This document shows positions 25,188 through 33,966 of a stretch of 64,000 nucleotides of DNA, one piece after another; the stretch's first letter is position 1, and each line of letters opens with the position of its first letter. The translations under genes were made by a program, and so were the position numbers. The DNA is from Klebsiella quasivariicola (GTDB taxonomy: Bacteria; Pseudomonadota; Gammaproteobacteria; Enterobacterales; Enterobacteriaceae). The stretch lies in the NCBI RefSeq assembly GCF_002269255.1, contig NZ_CP022823.1, positions 2,542,001 to 2,606,000 on the forward strand, read 5' to 3'. The notes beneath the pieces were generated by a model. The model worked only from the letters and a program-made list of their open reading frames with translations. It had not been told where the DNA came from and ran no database searches.

Positions 25188-27149
25188 ATGCGCCTGCACA
25201 ATCATCGTCTTGAACTTCTTAGTCCTGCTCGCGACGTCGGTATCGCTCGCGAAGCGATCCTCCACGGCGCCGATGCCGTTTACATCGGTGGACCCGGCTT
25301 TGGCGCCCGGCATAATGCCAGCAACAGTCTGAGCGATATCGCCGGGCTGGTGCCTTTTGCCCATCGCTATGGCGCGAAGGTCTTTGTGACGCTGAACACC
25401 ATTCTGCATGACGATGAGCTGGCGCCGGCGCAGCGGCTGATTACCGATCTCTATGAAGCAGGCGTTGACGCGCTGATTGTGCAGGATATGGGGATTATGG
25501 AGCTGGATCTGCCGCCGATTGAGCTGCATGCCAGCACCCAGTGCGATATTCGCAGCGTGGAAAAAGCGAAATTTCTTTCTGACGCGGGTTTCAGCCAGAT
25601 CGTGCTGGCGCGCGAACTGAACCTTAGTCAGATCAAAGCCATTTACGATCATACTGACGCCACTATCGAATTTTTTATCCATGGCGCCTTGTGCGTGGCT
25701 TATTCCGGCCAGTGCTACATTTCACACGCCCAGACCGGGCGCAGCGCCAACCGTGGCGACTGCTCGCAGGCCTGCCGCCTGCCGTATACCCTGAAGGACG
25801 ATCAGGGGCGAGTGGTAGCCTATGAAAAACACCTCCTGTCGATGAAAGACAACGACCAGACCGCCAACCTGGCAGCGCTGATCGATGCTGGCGTTCGCTC
25901 CTTCAAAATTGAAGGTCGTTACAAAGACATGAGCTACGTGAAAAACATCACAGCCCACTATCGGCAGATGCTGGATGCTATTATCGACGATCGTGGCGAC
26001 CTGGCGCGCGCCTCGGCCGGACGCACCGAGCACTTCTTTATTCCGTCCACCGATAAAACCTTCCACCGCGGCAGTACCGACTACTTTGTTAATGCCCGCA
26101 AAGGTGATATCGGCGCGTTTGATTCGCCAAAATTTATCGGCCTGCCGGTGGGCGAAGTGCTGAAGGTGGGTAAAGACCATCTCGACGTTGAGGTCAGCGA
26201 ACCGTTAACTAACGGCGACGGTCTCAACGTGATGATTAAGCGTGAAGTGGTGGGCTTTCGCGCCAATACGGTGGAAAAAACCGGCGAAAATCGCTATCGG
26301 GTGTGGCCGAACGAGATGCCGACGGATCTGCATAAAGTGCGTCCGCATCAGGCGCTGAACCGCAATCTCGATCATAACTGGCAGCAGGCGCTGCTGAAAA
26401 CCTCCAGCGAACGCCGTATTGCTGTGGACATAACGCTGAGCGGCTGGCAGGAACAGCTGGTGTTAACCATGACCTGCGAAGATGGCATCAGCGTGACCCA
26501 TACACTCGACGGAGAGTTTGCCGAAGCCAACCAGGCGGAAAAGGCGCTGGCCAATCTGCGTGACGGTGTCACCAAACTGGGGCAAACCATCTACTACGCG
26601 CGCGACGTGCAGGTTAATCTGCCGCCGCTGTTTGTTCCCAACAGCCTGCTCAACCAGCTGCGCCGGGAAACGGCGGAGATGCTGGATGAAGCCCGCCTCA
26701 ACGCCTGGCAGCGCGGTACCCGCAAGCCGGTCTCTGTGCCGCCGCCGGTCTATCCGGAGACGCATCTCTCCTTCCTCGCCAACGTCTATAACCATAAGGC
26801 GCGGGCGTTTTACCAGCGCTATGGCGTGCAGCTTATTGACGCGGCCTATGAGGCGCACGAAGAGAAGGGCGATGTGCCGGTGATGATCACCAAACATTGC
26901 CTGCGATTTGCCTTTAATCTCTGTCCGAAACAGGCCAAAGGCTCCATCAAGAGCTGGAAAGCGACGCCGATGCAGCTGATTCATGGCGATGAAGTGCTGA
27001 CCCTGAAATTTGACTGCCGGCCGTGCGAAATGCACGTGGTGGGCAAGATTAAAAATCATATCCTCAAAATGCCGCACCCGGGGAGCATTGTGGCTTCCGT
27101 CAGTCCGGACGAGCTGCTGAAAACCCTGCCGAAGCGCAAAGGCGCCTGA
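25188..27149 (+). CDS. rlhA: 23S rRNA C2501 hydroxylase RlhA (U32 peptidase family)
   Basis: A 653-residue protein of the U32 family; E. coli RlhA (YdcP) makes 5-hydroxycytidine at C2501 of 23S rRNA using prephenate-linked chemistry. The U32 signature is present in EFFIHGALCVAYSGQCYISHAQTGRSANRGDCSQACRLPY (residues ~163-202, several conserved Cys), and more conserved cysteines occur near the C-terminus (KHCLRFAFNLCPKQ, FDCRPCEMHVVG), consistent with an iron-sulfur site. Monocistronic and convergent with yncJ. Confidence 0.94.
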   Translation: MRLHNHRLELLSPARDVGIAREAILHGADAVYIGGPGFGARHNASNSLSDIAGLVPFAHRYGAKVFVTLNTILHDDELAPAQRLITDLYEAGVDALIVQDMGIMELDLPPIELHASTQCDIRSVEKAKFLSDAGFSQIVLARELNLSQIKAIYDHTDATIEFFIHGALCVAYSGQCYISHAQTGRSANRGDCSQACRLPYTLKDDQGRVVAYEKHLLSMKDNDQTANLAALIDAGVRSFKIEGRYKDMSYVKNITAHYRQMLDAIIDDRGDLARASAGRTEHFFIPSTDKTFHRGSTDYFVNARKGDIGAFDSPKFIGLPVGEVLKVGKDHLDVEVSEPLTNGDGLNVMIKREVVGFRANTVEKTGENRYRVWPNEMPTDLHKVRPHQALNRNLDHNWQQALLKTSSERRIAVDITLSGWQEQLVLTMTCEDGISVTHTLDGEFAEANQAEKALANLRDGVTKLGQTIYYARDVQVNLPPLFVPNSLLNQLRRETAEMLDEARLNAWQRGTRKPVSVPPPVYPETHLSFLANVYNHKARAFYQRYGVQLIDAAYEAHEEKGDVPVMITKHCLRFAFNLCPKQAKGSIKSWKATPMQLIHGDEVLTLKFDCRPCEMHVVGKIKNHILKMPHPGSIVASVSPDELLKTLPKRKGA

Positions 27150-27156
27150 TTCGACG

Positions 27157-27390
27157 CTACTGGCTTAGGGGCGCCCGCGGCCTGTGGGCGTCCTGCCAGC
27201 GGTGATGCTCGCGCAGTTCGGCAGCAACCTCTTCACACCGGCTGCGCAGCTCATCGCTATCCGCCTCGTGCAGCAGCTGCTGTTCGAGGCTTTGCACCGG
27301 AAAGTAATCGTGTCCCTGGCGGCGAGCCAGCAGATGTCCTGAAAAAAGCGCACACAGCAACAGCAGCGCGCTCATGCTTCTCCTCAACAT
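27157..27390 (-). CDS. yncJ: YncJ family small exported protein
   Basis: A 77-residue protein resembling E. coli YncJ (DUF2554), with the same position after rlhA. A hydrophobic signal segment SALLLLCALFSGHLLA is followed by a charged mature part with the conserved LLHEADSDELRSRCEE...LREHHRWQ stretch. The start may be the first Met or the internal MSALLL. Periplasmic location is likely; function unknown. Confidence 0.85.
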   Translation of the reverse strand: MLRRSMSALLLLCALFSGHLLARRQGHDYFPVQSLEQQLLHEADSDELRSRCEEVAAELREHHRWQDAHRPRAPLSQ

Positions 27391-27541
27391 ACCTTTTCTC
27401 TGCGAATCAATGGCGTGGGCTTACTATGCCAGGCGCTGTGCAGGTTTTTTTCTCGGCTTCTCAAAGAAGGGCAAGAGTTTGTCAGCGGTGGCTGAAGGAC
27501 GGTGAAAAAAAAGCCTGGCGCGGAAGGCCAGGCCTGAGGGA

Positions 27542-27928
27542 TTACGCTTTTGGCGGCAGTGGTTTCCCGCTGTGATCGCCGCCTTTTGGCGGCTGCTTGC
27601 CGTCATGCTGCGGCTGTTTGCCGTCATGCTGCGGCTGCTTGCCGTCACGCTGCGGCTGCTTGCCGTCATGCTGCGGCTGTTTGCCGTCATGCTGCGGCTG
27701 TTTGCCGTCATGCTGCGGCTGTTTGCCATCATGCTGCGGCTGTTTGCCATCATGCTGCGGCTGTTTGCCGTTGTGTTGCGCTTGCTTACCATCGTGTTGG
27801 CCGTTTTTCGCCGGCGGTTTACCCTGATGCTGCGCGCCTTTTTCTGGCGGCGGCGGGTTGTCGGCAGCGAAAGCCCATGACGATATTCCCAGCGTCATCA
27901 CGGCGGACAGTAAAGCTAACTTCTTCAT
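27542..27928 (-). CDS. Exported histidine-rich heptad-repeat protein, unknown function
   Basis: A 128-residue protein. The start at 27928 follows AAGGATATTGCT and gives a clear signal peptide (MKKLALLSAVMTLGISSWAFA). The mature chain has no hydrophobic core: it is Pro/Lys/Gln/His/Gly/Asp only. Residues 48-110 are nine heptads, seven exact KQPQHDG, one KQPQRDG and one KQAQHNG. One His per heptad suggests metal or polyanion binding, but this is speculation. It lies 95 bases downstream of the cio genes on the same strand and could be their last operon member. Confidence 0.75.
   Translation of the reverse strand: MKKLALLSAVMTLGISSWAFAADNPPPPEKGAQHQGKPPAKNGQHDGKQAQHNGKQPQHDGKQPQHDGKQPQHDGKQPQHDGKQPQHDGKQPQRDGKQPQHDGKQPQHDGKQPPKGGDHSGKPLPPKA
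27596..27784 (-). repeat. Nine tandem 21-bp repeats coding KQPQHDG heptads
   Basis: Nine consecutive 21-bp units of the type TTTGCCGTCATGCTGCGGCT(G), differing mainly at the first base and in three variant codons. Units at positions 1, 2 and 4-8 encode the exact heptad. Near-identity at third positions points to recent expansion, so copy number is likely to vary between strains. Confidence 0.92.
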
Positions 27929-28023
27929 AGCAATATCCTTTCTTCTGATGTATCGCCGTATTTCATCAGGCAAAAGTGAAGATAAGATGGAGAAATCCCT
28001 TTTCGGACTTCTCTGCATCCCAC

Positions 28024-28149
28024 TCAGACTTTTAGCCCTGCGGCGGTCATCAGCAGGCGAAACAGCAGGCTGATGGCGGCCAGCGTCAGTACGCTGCCTC
28101 CCCAGATCGCGATCAGCCACAGCAGACGTTTAGGCCAGGCAGTATGCAT
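28024..28149 (-). CDS. Small bd-oxidase subunit, DUF2474 / CydX-like
   Basis: A 41-residue single-helix protein (MHTAWPKRLLWLIAIWGGSV...). The hydrophobic stretch covers residues 10-35 and is preceded by basic residues and the WPKR pattern typical of DUF2474 proteins encoded after cyanide-insensitive oxidase genes. Its ATG shares one base with the cydB-like stop (TGATG). It probably stabilises the oxidase as CydX does in E. coli. Confidence 0.83.
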   Translation of the reverse strand: MHTAWPKRLLWLIAIWGGSVLTLAAISLLFRLLMTAAGLKV

Positions 28150-29159
28150 CAGTGATATCCCTCCCCGGGCTGAACTTTGCCGCGGAACACGTAATAGCTC
28201 CAGCAGGTGTAGCCCAGGATCACCGGAATAATCAGCAGTGCGCCCACCAGCATAAAGCCCTGGCTTTGCGGGGGTGCGGCAGCCTGCCAAAGCGTGATGG
28301 CCGGCGGGATAATATGCGGCCAGATGCTGATCCCCAGTCCGCTAAAGCCGAGAAAGACCAGGCCCAGCGTCAGCGTGAAGGGCGAAACATGGCGGTCGCG
28401 CTGATGCAGCGTGCGCCACAGCCAGCCGCTGATGAGGATCACCAGCAGCGGCACCGGCAGCAGGAAATAGAGATTCGGCAGGCTGAACCAGCGGTCGGCA
28501 ATGGCCGGGTGCGCCAGTGGCGTCCAGAGGCTGATGACGGCAAACACCGCCAGCAGGGCGACCAGTAGCCAGCGCGCCGCTTCGCGCATCCGCAGTTGCA
28601 GCGCGCCTTCACTTTTCATCACCAGCCAGGTCGCGCCCAGCAGCGCATAGGCTACACACAGCCCCAGTCCGCAAAACAGGGTGAACGGGGTCAGCCAGTC
28701 AAACATGCCGCCGCTGAAGGCGCGACCGCTGACGGTAAAACCGTTGATCACCGCTCCGACCACCACGCCCTGGCTGAAGGTCGCCAGCAGGGAGCCGCCA
28801 AAAAAGGCGCGATCCCAGAACGGTCGGTGCGACGGCGTGGCCTGGAAGCGAAACTCAAAAGCGACGCCGCGAAAAATCAGGCCGATCAGCATTAGGGTCA
28901 GGGGGATCGACAGGGCGTCGATGATCACCGCGTAGGCGAGGGGAAAGGCGCCAAACAGTCCGGCGCCGCCGAGCACCAGCCAGGTCTCATTGCCATCCCA
29001 TACCGGGGCGACGCTGTTAACCATGATGTCGCGATCCTCACCGCCCCGCACCGTGCCGAACAGCAGGCCGATACCCAGGTCAAAGCCGTCCATGACGATG
29101 TACATCAGCGTGGCAAAGACGATAATCACAAACCAAATCACCGATAATTCGATACCCAT
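28149..29159 (-). CDS. cioB: Cytochrome bd-type quinol oxidase subunit II (CioB/CydB)
   Basis: A 336-residue inner-membrane protein with eight or more helices, pairing with the subunit I gene upstream. Family features include FVIIVFATLMYIVMDGFDLGIGLLFG (residues 10-35) and GNETWLVLGGAGLFGAFPLAYA (near 55-76). Together the subunits reduce O2 with electrons from quinol. The ATG overlaps the cioA stop by one base (TAATG), a translationally coupled pair. Confidence 0.92.
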   Translation of the reverse strand: MGIELSVIWFVIIVFATLMYIVMDGFDLGIGLLFGTVRGGEDRDIMVNSVAPVWDGNETWLVLGGAGLFGAFPLAYAVIIDALSIPLTLMLIGLIFRGVAFEFRFQATPSHRPFWDRAFFGGSLLATFSQGVVVGAVINGFTVSGRAFSGGMFDWLTPFTLFCGLGLCVAYALLGATWLVMKSEGALQLRMREAARWLLVALLAVFAVISLWTPLAHPAIADRWFSLPNLYFLLPVPLLVILISGWLWRTLHQRDRHVSPFTLTLGLVFLGFSGLGISIWPHIIPPAITLWQAAAPPQSQGFMLVGALLIIPVILGYTCWSYYVFRGKVQPGEGYH

Positions 29160-30556
29160 TAGCGGGACTCCTTCTGCAGATAGCCTTCAGTGGCGGCGGA
29201 CAGCGGGCGGGCAGGGGTTCCGGATGTCGCCGGGTGCATCTCCTGCGGCCCTTTACGGATCAGGCGCAGCATATAGCTGTAGCCGACGCCGAACACCGCG
29301 CTGTACACCACGATAAAGGTCAACAAACTCACCGACATGTGCAGATCGCCATGGGCGGAAACGGCATCAGCGGTGCGCTGAACGCCATACACCACCCATG
29401 GCTGACGGCCCACTTCGGTGGTCACCCAGCCAGCGAGAATAGCAATCAGTCCTGAAGGGCCCATCCACAGCGCAAAGCGCAGAAATGGCCGTGAATGGTA
29501 CAGTCGGCCGCCGCGACGCAGCCACAGGGCCAGTACGCCGAGCAGGAGCATCAGCATGCCAAGACCGGCCATCAGGCGAAACGACCAGAACACCACGGTA
29601 GCGTTCGGGCGATCCTCAGGAGCGAACTCTTTCAACGCCGGCACCTGTTTATCAAGGCTGTGGGTGAGGATCAGGCTGCCCAGGGCCGGGATCTCAAGCC
29701 CGTAGCGGGTGCGCTCCTGCTCCATATCAGGCCAGCCAAACAGCAGCAACGGCGTTGGCTCGCCCGGCGGGTTTTCCCAGTGGCCCTCAATGGCGGCTAT
29801 TTTCGCCGGCTGGTGTTTCAGGGTATTCAGACCATGCATATCGCCGATCAGCGCCTGGACGGGGGCAACCAGCAGCGTCATCCAGAGCGCCATAGAGAAC
29901 ATCTTACGGATCGCCGGCGACTGATTGCCGCGCAGCAGATGCCAGGCCGCCGAGGCGCCGACAAACAGCGCGCTACTGAGAAACGCCGCCACTGTCATAT
30001 GCAGTAAGCGGTAGGGGAATGACGGGTTAAAGATCACCGCCAGCCAGTCGACGGGCACCACCTGGCCATCGACGATCTCAAACCCTTGCGGGGTCTGCAT
30101 CCAGCTGTTAGAGGCGAGGATCCAGAAGGTCGAGATGATGGTGCCCAGCGCCACCATGCAGGTGGCGAAAAAGTGCAGCCCCGGCCCCACGCGGTTCCAG
30201 CCGAAGAGCATCACTCCGAGAAAGCCTGCTTCCAGAAAGAACGCTGTCAGGACTTCATAGGTCAGCAGGGGGCCGGTAATGCTGCCCGCGAACTGAGAGA
30301 AACCGCTCCAGTTGGTGCCGAACTGATAGGCCATCACCAGCCCGGAAACCACCCCCATGCCGAAGTTGACGGCGAAGATTTTTGACCAGAAGTGGTACAG
30401 CGAGCGCCAGACAGGATTTTTTGTTTTTAGCCATAAGCCTTCGAGCACCGCCAGATAGCTGGCCAGTCCGATGGTAATGGCGGGGAAAATAATGTGAAAC
30501 GAGACCGTAAAGGCGAATTGAACTCGCGCCAGATGGAATGCATCAAGACCGAACAT
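29159..30556 (-). CDS. cioA: Cytochrome bd-type quinol oxidase subunit I, short Q-loop (CioA)
   Basis: A 465-residue subunit carrying hemes b558, b595 and d. The start at 30556 is set by GGAG six bases upstream. His21 in AFTVSFHIIFPAITIG matches the heme b595 ligand; GRQPWVVYGVQRTADAV is the conserved C-terminal block. Compared with E. coli CydA it is about 55 residues shorter, and the missing part is the C-terminal Q-loop insertion after LTHSLDKQVPALKEF. Short Q-loop oxidases include the cyanide-insensitive oxidases, hence the CioA name; cyanide tolerance is inferred. Confidence 0.92.
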   Translation of the reverse strand: MFGLDAFHLARVQFAFTVSFHIIFPAITIGLASYLAVLEGLWLKTKNPVWRSLYHFWSKIFAVNFGMGVVSGLVMAYQFGTNWSGFSQFAGSITGPLLTYEVLTAFFLEAGFLGVMLFGWNRVGPGLHFFATCMVALGTIISTFWILASNSWMQTPQGFEIVDGQVVPVDWLAVIFNPSFPYRLLHMTVAAFLSSALFVGASAAWHLLRGNQSPAIRKMFSMALWMTLLVAPVQALIGDMHGLNTLKHQPAKIAAIEGHWENPPGEPTPLLLFGWPDMEQERTRYGLEIPALGSLILTHSLDKQVPALKEFAPEDRPNATVVFWSFRLMAGLGMLMLLLGVLALWLRRGGRLYHSRPFLRFALWMGPSGLIAILAGWVTTEVGRQPWVVYGVQRTADAVSAHGDLHMSVSLLTFIVVYSAVFGVGYSYMLRLIRKGPQEMHPATSGTPARPLSAATEGYLQKESR

Positions 30557-30863
30557 GCAGGACTCCACAACAAAATTGATTCAGCGCAATTTTAGGCAGC
30601 GTGGGAGTGAGGGGGCAGAAACAGTCCGGCCATTTTTTACGATAACAGTTGGCCACTGTTATGTTTTTGACCGTCCGGACATGTCTGTGCCCGGATATCT
30701 TTTGACGGGGTATGACCCTCTTCGGCCTGATTTATTATCATTCATTAATATGAGAATCAGTAAAAAGGATGAGCCAGTTAATAGTGAATTAAAAAATATT
30801 AAATTGTCCAGTCATTAGACTCTTCGTACTGTATTAACCGGATAATGAAATAAGGGAATGCCA

Positions 30864-30962
30864 ATGTCTGAAAAAGGATTACAGAGTTTGTGTATTACGC
30901 TTGGTGCCATGCTGATTTTCTGGTTTGTTTTAATCACGCTATGTTGGGTGATGATATTTTAA
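30864..30962 (+). CDS. Very small membrane protein (32 aa), unknown
   Basis: ATG at 30864 after TAAGGGA encodes MSEKGLQSLCITLGAMLIFW and twelve further mostly hydrophobic residues ending CWVMIF. It is one transmembrane helix with a short charged N-terminus, a common form of enterobacterial stress-related small proteins. It lies alone in the 530-base gap between cioA and ydcR. The rest of that gap, AT-rich at 30728-30860, holds the cioA promoter and no other clear gene. Confidence 0.5.
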   Translation: MSEKGLQSLCITLGAMLIFWFVLITLCWVMIF

Positions 30963-31086
30963 ACGCCTCTGGTCCGGAGGACAGGGGCATCATGGACGCC
31001 TTCGCAGGCATAACAGTTATCAAAACCTATTATTTTTTATTAACTGATATATGATAAAGGGAGGTTATCGTACGGGAACGGCCGCA

Positions 31087-32499
31087 ATGAAAAAGTATCA
31101 ACAGCTGGCGCAGCAGCTGACCGAACAGATCGCGCTTGGCGTCTGGTTGCCTGGCGATCGGCTGCCGTCGCTGCGCGAGCAGGTGGTCAGCAGCGGCATG
31201 AGCTTTATGACCGTCAGCCATGCCTATCAACTGCTGGAAAGCCAGGGGCGCATCGTCGCCCGTCCACAGTCGGGTTATTATGTCGCCCCCCAGCCGGTAA
31301 AGCTCCGGCAGCCGGCGCCGCCTGCCCAGGTGACCCGCGATGAAGCCGTTGATATCAATACCTATATCTTTGAAGTCCTACAGGCCAGCCGCCAGGCGTC
31401 GATGTTGCCCTTTGCCTCAGCCTTTCCGGATCCGCGCCTCTTCCCGCTGCAGCAGCTCAACCGCTCGCTGGCGCAGGTGAGTAAAACCGCCACCGCCATG
31501 AGCGTCATTGAGAACCTGCCGCCGGGCAATGCGGAGCTCCGGCACGCCATTGCCCGCCGGTATGCCCTGCAGGGAATGAACGTCTCGCCGGACGAGATCG
31601 TCATCACCGCCGGAGCGCTGGAGGCGCTTAACCTCAGCCTGCAGGCGGTAACCGAGCCGGGAGACTGGGTGGTGGTGGAAAACCCCTGTTTCTACGGTGC
31701 CCTGCAGGCGCTGGAAAGACTGCGTCTGAAAGCGCTGTCGGTGGCGACTGACGTTAAGGAAGGCATTGACCTGACGGCGCTGGAAGCCGCTCTGGAAAAC
31801 TACCCGGTCAAGGCCTGTTGGCTGATGACCAACAGTCAGAATCCGCTCGGGTTCACCCTCAGCGCGGCGAAAAAAGCGCAACTGGTGGCGCTGCTGGCGC
31901 GCTATAACGTCACGCTTATTGAAGATGATGTTTATAGCGAACTCTATTTTGGCCGTGAGAAACCGTTACCGGCGAAGTATTGGGACCATAACGACATGAC
32001 GCTGCACTGCAGCTCGTTCTCCAAATGTCTGGTACCCGGATTTCGCATCGGCTGGGTGGCAGCCGGTAAACAGGCGCGACGGATCCAGCAGCTGCAGCTG
32101 ATGAGCACGCTCTCCACCAGCTCGCCGATGCAGTTAGCCCTGGTGGATTACCTGTCCACCAAGCGCTATGACGCCCATCTGCGTCGTCTACGTCGCCAGC
32201 TGGCGGAGCGTAAACAGCTGGCCTGGCAGGCGCTGCTGCGCCATCTGCCGCCGGAGGTGACCATCCACCATAGCGACAGCGGGTATTTTCTGTGGATCGA
32301 GCTACCGGAAGGCGCCGACGCCAGCGCGCTCAGCGCCCGGGCGCTGGCATCGCATATCAGTATCGCGCCGGGAAAAATGTTTTCCACCACCGCCAGCTGG
32401 ACCTCTTTTTTCCGTTTTAATACCGCCTGGGGCTGGGGGGAACGTGAAGAACAGGGGGTTAAACGGCTGGGGGAGCTTATTCGTGAGCAGCTTTCCTGA
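31087..32499 (+). CDS. ydcR: MocR-family regulator YdcR (GntR HTH plus aminotransferase domain)
   Basis: About 470 residues from the start at 31087 (MKKYQQLAQQL, as in E. coli YdcR); an in-frame ATG at 31051 would add 12 residues. It has an N-terminal GntR winged helix (GDRLPSLREQVVSSGMSFMTVSHAYQLLESQGRI) and a type I aminotransferase-like domain. The PLP lysine is in SSFSKCLVPGFRIGW, with NSQNPLGFT and EDDVYSELYF as further PLP contacts. MocR proteins are usually PLP-sensing regulators. The adjacent ydcSTUV-patD operon is the obvious but unproven target. Confidence 0.92.
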   Translation: MKKYQQLAQQLTEQIALGVWLPGDRLPSLREQVVSSGMSFMTVSHAYQLLESQGRIVARPQSGYYVAPQPVKLRQPAPPAQVTRDEAVDINTYIFEVLQASRQASMLPFASAFPDPRLFPLQQLNRSLAQVSKTATAMSVIENLPPGNAELRHAIARRYALQGMNVSPDEIVITAGALEALNLSLQAVTEPGDWVVVENPCFYGALQALERLRLKALSVATDVKEGIDLTALEAALENYPVKACWLMTNSQNPLGFTLSAAKKAQLVALLARYNVTLIEDDVYSELYFGREKPLPAKYWDHNDMTLHCSSFSKCLVPGFRIGWVAAGKQARRIQQLQLMSTLSTSSPMQLALVDYLSTKRYDAHLRRLRRQLAERKQLAWQALLRHLPPEVTIHHSDSGYFLWIELPEGADASALSARALASHISIAPGKMFSTTASWTSFFRFNTAWGWGEREEQGVKRLGELIREQLS

Positions 32500-32804
32500 C
32501 CCGTCAGGCTATTTTGGCGCACAATAAACGCTGGCAAAAAATAAACGCAGGTGACTTTTAATCGAAGCCGGTCATTATTTTACCGGCGCCCACCATAGGA
32601 AATATGCATACCCCTCCTTTTTGTCTAACTCGTTGTCTATAATCCATAAAGTCATTTTTGTGTTGGCGATTTTTGCGTAATGCGTCCCGGGTCACAACCT
32701 GCATAAATTCCCCCGGGGGCGTTAAACTGCTGACTACCCTTATTTCAGGAGATATTTTTACGGCACGGCTGCCGCTAATTCCTTTGTGACAGGAGTAACA
32801 CCTG
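32500..32804 (+). promoter_or_regulatory. Regulatory region upstream of ydcS
   Basis: This 305-base gap has no gene. A perfect TATAAT (32638-32643) about 160 bases before ydcS could be a -10 element, though no good -35 lies at the usual spacing. That absence fits the stress-sigma control reported for ydcS in E. coli, but is not proof. A short CCCCCGGGGG palindrome lies at 32709-32718. Confidence 0.3.
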
Positions 32805-33950
32805 ATGAGCAAAAAATTTGCCCGTTGCAGCCTTTATGTGCTGAGTATGGCCTGTTTGACCGTTCAGGCTGCCGAGCCGCTCACGTCGCTGGATAAACCA
32901 GAAGGGCGTCTCGATATTATTGCCTGGCCGGGGTATATCGAACGCGGCCAGACCGACAAGCAGTACGACTGGGTCACCCAGTTTGAAAAAGAGACCGGCT
33001 GTCAGGTCAATGTCAAAACCGCTGCCACCTCTGACGAAATGGTCAGCCTGATGGCCAAGGGCGGTTACGATCTGGTGACCGCGTCAGGGGATGCCTCGCT
33101 GCGCCTGATCATGGGCAAACGCGTACAGCCGATCAATACGGCGCTGATCGCGGGCTGGGGCACTCTTGACCCACGCATTGCGAAGGGAGCGTGGTTTAAC
33201 GTCGGCGGTAAAGCGTACGGCACACCCTATCAGTGGGGGCCAAACCTGCTGATGTATAACACCCGCGTATTCCCGACGCCGCCGGACAGCTGGCGCGTGG
33301 TGTTCGTTAAGCAGGACCTGCCGGACGGTAAAACCAACCAGGGGCGGGTGCAGGCCTATGATGGCCCAATTTATATTGCCGACGCCGCGCTGTTTGTCAA
33401 AGCCACCCAGCCGCAGCTGGGGATTAACGACCCCTATCAACTGACCGAAACCCAGTACAACGCAGTGCTGAAAGTCTTACGCGATCAACAGCCGCTGATC
33501 CATCGCTACTGGCACGATGCCACCGTGCAGATGAACGACTTTAAAAACGAAGGCGTGGCGGCTTCCAGCTCATGGCCCTATCAGGCCAACGGCCTGAAGG
33601 CGGAAGGCCAGCCGGTCGCCACCGTGTTTCCGAAGGAGGGGGTGACCGGCTGGGCGGACACCACCATGCTGCACAGCGAAGCAAAGCACCCGGTCTGCGC
33701 CTATAAATGGATGAACTGGTCGCTCACGCCGAAGGTGCAGGGCGACGTGGCAGCCTGGTTCGGCTCGCTCCCGGTAGTGCCTGAGGGCTGTAAAGCCAGC
33801 GCGCTGCTCGGGGAAAAAGGCTGTGAAACCAACGGCTATGACCAGTTTACCCGCATCCATTTCTGGAAAACACCGGTCGCCGAAGGCGGGAAATACGTTC
33901 CCTATAGCCGCTGGACTCAGGACTATATTGCGATAATGGGCGGCCGCTAA
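32805..33950 (+). CDS. ydcS: YdcS, periplasmic substrate-binding protein of the ydcSTUV ABC transporter
   Basis: A 381-residue extracytoplasmic solute receptor (SBP type 2, spermidine/putrescine PotD-like), same length as E. coli YdcS. The signal peptide is MSKKFARCSLYVLSMACLTVQA. DIIAWPGYIERG and the YGTPYQWGPNLLMYN block are typical of the polyamine-binding class. In E. coli the gene is induced in stationary phase, and the protein has also been linked to polyhydroxybutyrate synthesis. First gene of the operon ydcSTUV-patD. Confidence 0.94.
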   Translation: MSKKFARCSLYVLSMACLTVQAAEPLTSLDKPEGRLDIIAWPGYIERGQTDKQYDWVTQFEKETGCQVNVKTAATSDEMVSLMAKGGYDLVTASGDASLRLIMGKRVQPINTALIAGWGTLDPRIAKGAWFNVGGKAYGTPYQWGPNLLMYNTRVFPTPPDSWRVVFVKQDLPDGKTNQGRVQAYDGPIYIADAALFVKATQPQLGINDPYQLTETQYNAVLKVLRDQQPLIHRYWHDATVQMNDFKNEGVAASSSWPYQANGLKAEGQPVATVFPKEGVTGWADTTMLHSEAKHPVCAYKWMNWSLTPKVQGDVAAWFGSLPVVPEGCKASALLGEKGCETNGYDQFTRIHFWKTPVAEGGKYVPYSRWTQDYIAIMGGR

Positions 33951-33966
33951 GGACGGGAGGCAGACA

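Noticed and set aside
27596..27784. Possible CRISPR-like array
   Set aside because: The 21-bp units are directly adjacent with no spacers and are in frame with a coding sequence.
27550..27930. Plus-strand ORFs made of repeated CRHAAAV or LRLFAVM units
   Set aside because: They are open only because the 21-bp repeat keeps all frames free of stops; the minus-strand frame has the signal peptide and ribosome binding site.
30555..30818. 87-codon plus-strand ORF overlapping the cioA start
   Set aside because: No ribosome binding site, mixed composition, and it covers the cioA promoter region.
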